DNA from: Phoronis australis | Lineage: Eukaryota; Phoronida; Phoronidae | DNA: 31,366 nt | Assembly (NCBI GenBank): GCA_002633005.1 | Contig: NMRA01000338.1 | Location: forward strand, 464,740-496,105 | Reading direction: 5' to 3' | Part shown: piece by piece, positions 10,109 through 22,100 of the stretch | Numbering within the stretch: the first letter of the stretch is position 1 | Layout: the number at the start of each line of letters is the position of its first letter | Made by a program: the position numbers and the translations under genes | Notes under the pieces: model-generated | Database searches by the model: none | What the model saw: only the letters and a program-made list of their open reading frames with translations | What the model was told of the DNA's origin: nothing

Positions 10109-13100
10109 GTGACCAAAATTGATACAAGGGTCATGACAACAGGCCTTCTTAATTCATTATTTATCTTACATGAATGGACTTGAAACTTTCTATTACTAAA
10201 AAATATCCGTATATTTTTTTGCTTGATTTTTGTACTCTAAATGAGACAGCTGAGATTGCTGAAACGGTATTTTAGGACCTCTTCAAACCTTGATTTACAA
10301 ATCTAGAAAGTGTCCCACTGCATACTGGAATACACTAAATATTCAGAACAGTTGCAGTTATTTGCTTTTTTGAGATTCTTATGTGTGTATATGTAGTCTT
10401 GTTCTTTGTGAAAACTGCTTCACTGAATTGAGGCATGTTGAGATGAATGACACTTTAGATTCATGTCATCATTATCCTATAAGTTCACACATTTGATTGA
10501 CCATTAGTGCCTCTGCCTTTGTTTTAATCAGTCACATTCTTGTAAATCTGCAACCTAAAAGTAATTTAAACGGATCTTGAGATCTAATCTCTGAACTCAA
10601 ACACAGGCTCAAGATTATTTTTAAATAAAAAATAAAATTTTTAGAAGTCCACACTTGCTGACCACTAGAATCTCACCACAAAATCAAGTTTAAGCTCTTA
10701 GCTAATGTATGAATTTATCACAATGTTAATGTTGGTATCACATGAAGCATCACATACTCGATCAAGGGCACTTTATCTTAAACAGAAAATATCAGAAATG
10801 GTTTGAAATTCTGAGTTCGCAGTTCGACATCAAGCCGTGTTATTGATCTTACAGACTCTTGCTTCCATTGACTATGTCTGTGTCAGCCATAACTGTGAGG
10901 AGTCAGAGCTGATAGACTTGCTTCAAGAGATGGACCGGCGTTACTTCTTGGTTAAGGACTTGAGGTGGGAGTTCTCCATGCTGGACAGGGAGCACAATGA
11001 CACCATCAGTGAGGAACAGGCCAGGTGATATCTCCAGCTATCAGGCATACCTTCAGCTTGGATTCTATACTTTCTCTGCTTAACATAAAACTCCATTTTT
11101 TGGCTTGATAACAAGTAGCAGTTGACATTGCACAACTTAATTGTCACTCATTTTCTCTGCAGCTGTGACAAGGTTGTGTATAAAATGTTGTTCATGTAGA
11201 AACATTTTTTGTTAAGTAAACCTCTTAATAAATAAATATCATTATGGACAAAAACGAAGGTCATAGTTTGCTGCCTTGGCTTTTGCTTCTATACAGACAA
11301 GATTATTTCCTTTGTTTGAGCAAATTATGTAAAGATTTCAATGTACTGGTCGAACACATATTTAATGTTGCAACGCGTAACTCGATATTCACCAATACTT
11401 TGTTGAGAAAACACTCAATACCACTTTAGATCATGTCACAAAGTCATCATTTTGATGCACCTGTTTATACATTTTATTTTATGTTAATGGGATTACATTC
11501 CTGATCCCCATTGTGATGGTAAGGTATACTCATTTCCTGTTGAATTTCTTCTCAATTCTTCAAGAAGGCACCACTCCATTTTGTGTTGTCCCATTCTTAA
11601 TGATGAAGAAATGTTGCCGTTTCCCTGACGAAACAAGTGTCGTCCTGTGAGCTCAATAATAACATTTTCCCACTTAGTCCAAACAGAAAGACATTTTCCA
11701 CATCATTTTGTGTTGACGCAGTTTCTGAAATATGAGCAAGAGAAGAGCCTGTTCCTCGATCAAATTAAGCCTTTGTTTCTGATCAAAGTTGTTTTCTGCA
11801 CGAATTTAAACATCTTGACAAATTTTTAATTTGATGACAAAATTGATATATTCTTGCCATGACGTGTCTAAAATTCGAAGGCTTAAACAGATACTGAAAT
11901 GTGTTTTGGTGATTTCAATCAAGGCCTTCTTCTGCTTCCTGCTAAATGTATCACTGTCATCCCACATGAGTGGTAAAAAGCAAACTACCGTACGGTAAGT
12001 TCAAGTAAACATTCATACTCTCCGAGTCACAAATTTGATATTATGGTTCTTGGTGTGTGATCTTCTCTACAGTTGTTGTGTAACTCGCCTACAGTGTAGG
12101 TCACGCCTGCCTGTTTAGCAGACTTAGTTAAGGAGTTTACAAATTTTGCAACAAACGTTTGAGGGTTGTCAAGGATTACAGAACATTATTTTGTTTCAGA
12201 GAACTGGATGGGGAAGTTGTTTTCAATATCTGTTTACAGGCAAAGACCGAGTTTGGCATCCTTTTAACATTCTTTACAACAACAAAAATCAGGGCTTGGA
12301 ATTTTCCACGGAAACGCGGATTTCCGCTTTTTTCAAATGTGCTTTCCGCTTTTTTTATAATATTTCCGCGTAAAAAAATCGGATTTGATATAAAATTTCC
12401 GCGGCAAATTCCTTTCTTACCGCGGCGTTGCAGACGACGTTCACCTCGAAAAGCGGAAGTTGCTCTTTATGTTTCGGAGGAACATAAATTGTCAACATTG
12501 CCAGGGCATCTGGGACAGCGTGTTGGGATTTTCAATGGCGTCTCGTGTTATTGTTAAGCGCGGCGACAAATACTACCACTCTGCAGCCAAAAATGTGTGG
12601 GTTGGGAGTGGACGGGCGAGCTAAAAGGACGCAGACGCATGCTAGTGATGGTGGTAACTTTTTTTTTTTAGTCCTCCCGATTTTTGTCGGGGAAAGGTTT
12701 ACATTGACCATTTCAAGGCTGGTTATCGGGCATGATTTGGGCCGTAATAGTTTCAAAGTTTCCGCGTTTTTTGTCATTGGTCATTCCAAGCCCTGAAAAA
12801 TAGGTAGATTTGTTATGTGTTGTAAACTGCCTCCTGCAACTGTCTATGTGATCTCATAGGTGGTTCATGCAGTCGGTTCACGGGAAGCGGTTTTCCCGCA
12901 GAAAGTGGGAGAACTTCCTTCGTTCACGGGCAGTACCTCGATCAGGAGTTTGCTTTGCTGAAATCGAGGTGGAGCTGTGTAACATTCCCAGCTCAGCAGA
13001 TGTAAAGGAAGAAGAAGAAGAGGCGAGGAAACAGGCTGAAGGTAAATGGAATTGTACTGTCATGGTTGTGTTCAGCTACTCTTATTCACAAGTTTCTTAG

Positions 13101-16100
13101 ATCCTCGATCACTATGTTTAAAACAATTACCCCAAATGTGTGTGTAGTATTTCCAACTTGAATGTGTGCTTTTACGATAGTAGCATTGAAATACCACCAT
13201 TGGAGCTTTAGATTAATTGATTAGTTCATTTGTGCCTTCTTTGTATCCACCTTCAGTCATAAAAATAAATTTCACTACTCTTGTAATTATAAGACTAGTA
13301 TTGGCTTGTTCCTTATTCCAATTGAAGGTGATTTCAGGGCTTAGGAAGTACTCTGAATTTCTTGCCACTTGAGATCATGCTTGGTGCTTAAAAGGACCAG
13401 CCAAGTCAAGCTTACTTACTGAGCCTGGTCAATTATCATGGACTACGATATTCTTGTTTTCTTTGTGATCAGTTACAGTGGTGGTATTTTGTTTTTTCGC
13501 CAAGATGAATTGAAAGTAACGCTGCTCTGTTCAGTACATGCCAACAATAATCAGACAAAATGAAAGGAATTCCCTGTCTTGATAGGTGAGTGCGAACGGA
13601 ATTCACTTTCAGTGTGGCAAGAATGACCAGTCATGACGACTCTCGACGAGTCATTACATGTCGTAGCCGTGGAAACGTTGTCTGATTGTGTTTGATGTGT
13701 ACTGTACTTTTATACCCATGTAACCAGTGTGGTTAGTGACCTTCAATGAGTGTTCACTTTCTTTTGTTAATGCTTCCTCTCTAATTGAAGAACGGAGCCA
13801 TGTGCGAAGTAAAGAGGACCAACCATTTCACATTTCTGTTGTTGCTAAGCAACACTCTGATACTCCTGTTTCAGGCAAAACTAACCCTACTAAAGGTAGT
13901 ATATCAAGTTACATCAATGTTATTGGTTCAGTGCATGCATCAGTTATCATAATTGCTTGTTTTGCTTTCCTTCAGCCAAAAAGTTGATTTTGGACTGAAG
14001 ATGTTTTTTCAAAGAACTGGGCAGCTTCATGCTCTTGGAGTGTTTAATTTCAACATGAAAAATTTGCATGGACACGGCTTGTTGATGAAAGATTGTTTTA
14101 TTTTTAATTACCTCTCTGTTATTACAAAAATTAAGAAGCAAGTATGAAGTTGTTGCTTTCCTCCTTCAGTTTTCTAAGTGCGTAACGCTCATAACAGTCA
14201 GACCTGAATCAACTTTACTTTCCCAATCAACATCAGTTCCGTAACCTATGGTTTTTGTAAAGAAATTTAGAGCGGTCATTATTGTCTTCTTGTAGTTCCA
14301 ACTAAAGCACAAGACTAGTTTAATTATGATTGGCAGCACAGGTGCTTGAAATTTATGTCTAAGAATCCAGCCCTTTATTACAGACTACGCGTGCACTGTA
14401 CCATGTAGTAGTAGTTTAAGGGTGTATAGTTTTGTGAATTACTACATTGTCAGCTCATGTGATTGATGAGAGCCCTGTTTCTAGAAAAAATAACCGCACA
14501 ATAAGGTGCTTAAATGCTTTGTCAATTTCTGGGAACATGAAACTGCCACCCAGAGTTACAGTTATGTGTATAAAGTTTGAATTTGAATATAAGCCAGCAC
14601 ATTTATGGAGCTCTGACCCAGCGATTGCCTTTACATCATACTATTACCAACAATTTCTGAAAACAGGACTGAGGAACTAAAGGTGAAAAGACTTCAAAAT
14701 TGTGGATGTCAATCTGGAAAACAACAGCAACTTCCAGTCACAGTTTTTGTTTAGTTATCCTAAATGGAATGCTTTGAAAAAAAGTTATTTTCATGTTCTA
14801 ATATATATCTGTGTTACTGTCAACAAATTAAACTTCTCTTGGATTCCTTCCATCTTGGTCTTCAAGTCAGATTATCACAGAGCGAAAAAAAGGCCAGGAA
14901 AAATTTTGCTGCGTTTTGCCTTAGAATTCTTTCTTACTGAACATTGAATGAACACACATTTGGATGCGAGAGTGACTTCTTTTTCAAATGTGTGTCCTGA
15001 TACTTACCATCAGAATGCAGTGTTAAGGAACTGGTGTTAGCATGTTGTTACAGCTGTGGCGCCATCTGGTGCCATCGTCCTGCATGGGTAGTGCCAGTGG
15101 TGATTTGATTTAGCAAATATGTACATGTATGTGCTAGATGCTTTGCTTGCTAATGACAAAATAACCATTGATACGCCAATATTTGATAGTGCAGAAAGAT
15201 TTCAAATGACAGTATGGAAAATTATTATTAATATTTTAATTGAGTTAATATTTAACCCGTTTTAAAATCTGACTTTATTATTAAGATCTTGTTACTTGTT
15301 CTTAAAAAGTTAACTTCATTTTATGGTTTGTGTCCTCATTAAAATTGTTTGTTGTATTGAACTTCCGTTGTCATTTTGCATTATTTGGCTTGCGCTCCTC
15401 TTTTTAAACAATCTACACGTCATTTTCCATGTGTAGCTAAGATGAAATGAGGTAAGGTAATGATCAGTTATGTACACGTTCAAGACGTATATGAATTTTA
15501 TTACCTTCGTCGTGTTGATTTTGTTGTTTTTATTTTTGTTAGGTCTACTCAGACAAACTGAATTGTATTTTGAAATGTGCATGACAATAAGTTTGATTAA
15601 TGCAAATGACATTTTGTTTACCTACTGGCACAACATTGTTTAGAGGAAGGGCAGTTTGTTATATTTTGTCTACATTTTATTGAAGAAGACACGGTTTTGG
15701 TTGACAGGTCACTCCTATTAATATGATATTTAATGTAAGCTGTGGTTTCGAAAGGTATGCTTGCATGTGCAGCCAAATAGCTTACCATAGCCTTACTCAT
15801 TCTTCAGTATCATAATTTATGTCAACAATCATGGGATTTTTTGTGAGTTAGGCAGTGCTTCAGTGCATGGTCCTGTCCAGTCCTCTATTTCTCTCATTCT
15901 TAATTGTTCTATCTGAAACATAGAACAGAGGACACTTAGCAAGCGCATTTTAAAAAGTGCAAAAATTGCATAACTTTTCAGTGACTTGTAGTTTTTATCT
16001 TACTCTTGAACTTGCCACGTCTATTCAGTACTTGTCTGTGTCTGGTGGTTCTGTCTTCACTGTAAGCATTATAGGTTGGCCATTTCTTGAGAAACAATGG

Positions 16101-19100
16101 ATATTCAGAGTCAGTGGTACTGTTTTAATTCTGAAACTGATGTAGTCAAACACAGGCTTTTTTGTCGAAATATTTCTTACTTTTCATAATTAATAAATCT
16201 AATTTTGTAAAATGTATAAGTTAAAAACTCGTGAGCCTAGCTTTTTTGTTCATCTGACGTCTTGAGTCACAGGTGTTTATAAATTTTATGACTTTTATAA
16301 ACGGATTTGAGTTTTTGTTTCAAGACTACCATAGACTTAACTATTGAATGTTTGCTGTGCGTCATACAAAGCCAGTGGACAGATTCTGTAAAACAGTACC
16401 ACAACAATAACAATGCATGCATTCCAAGTAGGCCTGAATCCAAGACTTTCTTCCTTGATTGTAATATGTAGATATTTTCAACTTCAGACAGTAATACCAT
16501 CCTTGAGGTTATTTTAAAAATGTGTCGTTCATAATGCCTCTTACATACTTCACATCAACTAATGGTAAAAGCTTTGTTAGTTAATTAACCATAATTTGAA
16601 GAGGAATATTTTTCTTTGATATTTTGAATTCAAAATTGAGTCAAAATATTAAATGTTTTTCTCGTTCATTCTGATGCTGTGCATTGAAAACTGAGAAATG
16701 TTAAATATCATTACCTCCATGTTGACTGATTCTGTTGTTTTTTATTTTCTTGCTGTCTCAGTGATACTGAAGGTGACCTTGAAGATGGCCCAGAACCTAA
16801 TGATGACTAGATCAGTTTGTAGATATCACCAAAATTTGATTGCACCTTTTAGTTATAGAATTAAGAACTATTCCAGATTGTTTATTGCTTCTAAGGAAAT
16901 TGATAGTTCACCATTAACTAAAAGTTTGTTGTTCCAAGCCTCACTTAGGGTATCCATTTTAGTGTACCTAGTTTCAGCATTGCGTATCTTGGTATTGACG
17001 CAAGGCAGTGACACCCACAAGTATTGAATCATGTGTATGAACCACTGAATCATCTATCACTTACATGATATGTACGAGACTCACTCCTTGATAATGAATG
17101 TTCCTGTAAGAAGTGGTTTGAATGGATGGTCAGATGCTTGTGTTGGAGATTTATGTTAGTGTCCAATTTTTATTTTGTGCACGTAATGTTGCAGTTTGTA
17201 CATGTGATTTGATGTGTGTGCTTGTGTCATACAGTTGACTGTTAGAGTAAGGTGAAAAATAATATTTTGTTATCAGGGCCCATGACCGCTTAAACTGTTG
17301 TTGAGTTGAGTCTCTAGTTTTGTCTTAAAAGTGGCCATTGGCTGAGAAGATGCTTTTGATATTGCAATTTATGTTATGTTCAGAGTTAGACCTATGAATC
17401 AAATTTTGTTGAAAATTAGCCTACAAATAATGGCTCCTAGGTGATTTAAATTAATTTGTTCCTTTGAAAATCTCCGATTATTTATACCATATTCTGCTCC
17501 TGGCAGTATAGTATTTAGCCAATTGTACCCATGTGTATCAAACTGTTTTACAAATACCATTGAAAGTAACAACAATATAATCGGATTATTTAACACAGTG
17601 CTGGTTATTTTCGGTGTCTGTATACCAGACAGTTAGGTATCACTTATGTTGTGAAGTTAATGTCACACTGCGTGTGTGTGCAGCACATTTCATGCATGTC
17701 GTGTATGGTTAATAAGAAAGTACTGCAGGCGTTTATATGGAAGTCAGATTTTGGGTGTATAAAGTTTGTGTTGAAAATTTTATGTTAATGAATGCCAGAA
17801 TGAAAATGTTTGGAGTCACAATACAGTGTCAACTTTGAAAATCCTTTTTATTGTGGTGTGAAAACTTTCTGAAAGGTTCCAATTTTAAAGTGGGAGGCTA
17901 GCTGGTATGCTAATATTTACTATAAGTTGTTGTGTTATTTATCAAGAGCATTCCATTAATTACTTAAGCGGCTGAATTTTCTGTCGCAAAATTATGTTTT
18001 ATGGTTAGAAGGAAATGACCTGAACTTAGTTAATTTTATCTGTATGTGGTCTTAATGGAAGTATGGGACAGTTAAAAGTTATTATAAGATAATTAAATTT
18101 TTAAATTCTTAAAAGATTCACTTTTTTGGATTGTAGACGTATATTACAAAGTGAATCGTTCTGCCTTTGTGTGTTAATGAAATAAAGCAATATAGTGTGA
18201 AGATGGTATAAGGGCTGTTCCAGCAGAATCTGTGTGGGAGGGGGGGAAGGCAACTGAAATAAAAATTTATGGGTGGTTGCATTTGATTTAAATTCAAAAT
18301 GGCTGGTGGTCGTACTTCAAAAAAATTAAAATTTACAGGTCGTTGTTGTTTCATTGGGCCATAAATGTATGATGGTGGGTAATTTTAGTAAATGTTATAA
18401 ACAATCTGCACAGAATCAAAAACGGAAACAAAAATGCAACTTGCCAAAAGCTCCGACTTTTTCACTCCCTCCGATCTCCTCATCGGCATCCCCATAACGC
18501 CATTTAACCACAGGTGCTCGAATTTCTCGATGGCTAATAACCATATATAAGAAACATACGTTTTCTTAGTAATGAATGACGTTAGTGGTTATGGAGGAAC
18601 AGATAAACTCAAGCGCCTGTGCAGTCAACCACAAGAACAAAAAAAAATTATGGGTGGTTGCATTTCAAACTTATAAAAAATTACGGGTGGTAGGCTGAAG
18701 AAATAAATGAAAATTATGGGTGGTGGGTGCGAAAAAAAGGTGCCTTCCCCCCTCCCATACAGATTTTACTGGAACAGCCCTAAGTCATTACAGTTTAAAA
18801 TTAAAAGATTCTAATTAACGTCATTGCTTTCTACTTTTAAGCACTTACTATGCATGTCAAACAATTTTGTTTATATAACCTTTGACTCACTGAAGGGTTT
18901 TGGATTAGGTAAGTCTAACTGCATGCAGTTCTTTTAAGCCAGTCATTTTGATTCTTGATCATGGCAAATGTTAACATGTGTCTTTTTGTTGGGATCTCAT
19001 TTAAAATTAATGAATATAAATTTGTTTTTCTTGTTTTTTAGAGTGTCTGTGGAAAAGTTTTGTCTTACTCCGCTGTTGGGGTTTTTTCCCCAAGCTGGTC

Positions 19101-22100
19101 AAATTAATTGTAGTTTTTGTGCCTTTGTGTATCAACCCTCTCGTTTAGTGTTGTCATTGTGAGAATGAAGATTCTAGTTATTTGTCAACACTGACTAGTG
19201 TCAAACGTTACTAAAAGGTTAACAAACAATATATCAATAATTGGTACACTATGTGCATCGATTTCCAACTGTGTTCATGGTTAAACATTTATTGTAGAAA
19301 AACTGAGAAAACAACGAGAGGCTGAGGAGCGACGTAAAGCCAGATTGGAAGATGAGCGAAAACGTAAAGCTGAAGAGGCAAAACTCAGAGAAGAAGAGTT
19401 ACGAAGAAGGGATGAAGAGCTGCGTCTCAAGGAAGAAGTAATGTTGATTTTATGATCTGTCTTCATTGGGAACATGGCAGTCACACCATGTATTTCCCAT
19501 TTAACAGGGTTCACATTTATCCAAAACAGCTGTTTTATTAGAGTTGCCATTAGCCAGCCAGCTAGCTGTGTATGACTCAATGTCAAAACACAGCTAGGAT
19601 TTTATGTAGGTAAAGAGTTGGCAATTTAACCAAACCTTGCTTTTTCAATTTGCTCAAACTCATTTTGTGGTCTTCTTGCAACAAAACTCATCAAAATGTA
19701 GCATGCCCAGTAGTACGTAAGTTTTGAAACTGCGACATTTAAACAACACCTAACTTGGTTCACTTATGAACGTTTGAAAGTAACGCATTCTGATGAATGC
19801 CGTTTACTTACGTCACTGTCTGGCTTTTGTAACATAGAGAAATCTTTTGTTGTTTTCAAAACATGATGCTCGTGACATGCACAGGTGCCATTTTGCTGGA
19901 TTTTTTGCATGTGTAAAATCTTATGACATCTTATGGAAGATGGTAACAATTTTGCCAAAACAAAATTTTGGACAGAATTTCGGTTTGCTGGTAATTGAGT
20001 ACTCAAAGCTATATGCAACTATTTCTGGCCATTTGTTGTTAAGTGTGTGCGAACTTGTGGAGAAGATCTCAGTGGATTGAAAAATTGGCAAAATCAGAAA
20101 TTGGCCTACAGGTCGCGTTCATGCTCACTTCACAAGTTCAAGTATAGAATACCCACAAAGAGTGTAGCTTTTAATGATATTCACTTCCTGTCAGATTTAT
20201 TTCTGTCACTTTGTATCCAGATCAATACAAAGCTGTATGAATATGTACCTTTGCACCTAGACTAAGGTGTCTGGAAGATTATTCTGCGTGCACAAGTCTG
20301 TATCTGTATACTAGATATCTTCGTATTTATGAATTGCTTCTTAATCTTACATCAGGAGGAATTGAGGAAGAAGAAGGAAGAAGAGGAGCGGAAGAAGCGG
20401 GAAGAAGATGAAGAAGCTTTGAAGAAGAAGTTGGAAGAAGAAGAGGAGGAGAAGAAGCGCAAGAGACTGGAAGAGAAAGAACGAGAGGAACAAGAACAAA
20501 GAGAACAGGAGGTGAGGGAGGAAGGGAAGAGATATTTACCATTTATTCAGAAGAATGTTAAGGAACAAGTGTTTAATTAAGCATAGGTGTTGAGTTGGTT
20601 TTAGAGAGAGAGAGAGAGCTGGTGGGATTTATTTTATCAGCTGTTGTCAGAGACTACAATGAACAGATCAGTAATGTGTTGAAGTGGTCTTGTGGTGGCA
20701 AGTGTCAGTAATGTTAACTTTGTATGAATACAGCTTAGTGTTGAAATCACGCCATGTTTCAACATTTACCATTGTCAAGCTATAATTCATGAATGACAAG
20801 CCTTGACTTTTATACCCAACTCCTAGCCTTGTCTTTCATGATGCCAATAAAACCAATTTGTTGAACTTGATTACAGGAATTGGAAGAGAAGATAAGGAGG
20901 GAAGCAGAGGAGCGTAAACAGAGAGAGCTGGAGGAGGCCAAGGGTGCTGAACAGTTGGCTAAAGTAAGCAGACTGTCTTACCTTCAGTGACATTGTCTCA
21001 CTTTTTGGGGTTGTTAGACTGTCACTTCCTAGTTTTGACCAATGCGCTCAAACGTTGAGAAACTTTAAACAATTTTTCAGTCATGCCATAGTTTTCCAAA
21101 ACTTGACATTCTATAAATAAATTGCAATCATGTGTTAGAGTACGAACATAGATTTTATTGTGGCAAACACACAGATGCTTACAGTGGTACAGAAGAAGTG
21201 AATGCGTTTCTTTGACACTGTTTCATTCCTTCATAACTTGCTTTCAAATAAGAATAAAAGAACTGGTTTTTCTTTAAAAACTTTAAAAAACTAACAGTTT
21301 TTTAAAATACTTTTTGTGGTAAGTTTTCTTAATGAATATGTTAATAGAAAGGGAGGGTGGTCGAGATGATTTAGATTTTACAAAGTTGCCACAAAAAGCA
21401 GCATGAATTTTTTAGTTGTTGAACGTGCGTATTTGTTGTAGTAGTCTAAACATATGAGTGCATTCTAATAACAGGAAGCTGAGGAAAAGGAAAAGGAGGC
21501 TGGTGAAGAGTTGCTGCGAGCCCAGAAGGCATTGAAGGATGCCCAGGATGCCAAGAGTAAGAAAGAAGCAGAAGAGCTGGAGAGGATAGCAAAGGAGAAG
21601 GCTAGAGGTGTGTATGTTGTGTAGTGTGGGCGACACTATCAGGAAAAGGCCGTGACATTTTGTTATGTATCATTTTAGTTGATCTCAAGTATTCCTCAAA
21701 CAGCTAGCATGTTTGAAGAAAAGATGACAATTAAGAAATATATTCAATTGCCTATTACAGACGAGTATAACTCTTTAATTCAAAACTTCAATCATATTGT
21801 TGATTGCTTTACCTGTTTATAGCAAATAATGAAAAGAAAGTCCGAGCCAAATTGAAGGTTGCCATCAAGTCACGTGACAAGGGTAAGCTGGAGAAGGGTA
21901 TCAAATCATTCAAAGACGCCAAACTTAAGGACAACGACATGGACCTGGCAACAGCTGAGAAGATCCTGAAACAAGTGAACGCCAGAGACGGTATGGGTTT
22001 AACGCCTTGCTCTAATTCTCAGCATTATTAAGCGTGCTTGGGTTAAAATGTTGATGCATATTTATTTGCCTGAGTAGTACACATTGCAGGAGCACAAAGC

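Larger units (their letters stand above)
13042..19297 (+). other. Intron 3 of the dynein-stalk-like gene (6.3 kb)
   Basis: This is a long AT-rich intron without a further convincing exon. It contains the possible microexon at 13875-13895 and the Harbinger-type MITE at 18212-18780. Open frames such as 14447-14680 and 16698-17027 show no domain-like composition and lack matching splice phases. I see nothing else that I can name. Confidence 0.6.

Noticed and set aside
12159-12557. 132-codon plus-strand open frame
   Set aside because: It runs across the left end of a MITE and has no conserved features; the element has no transposase.
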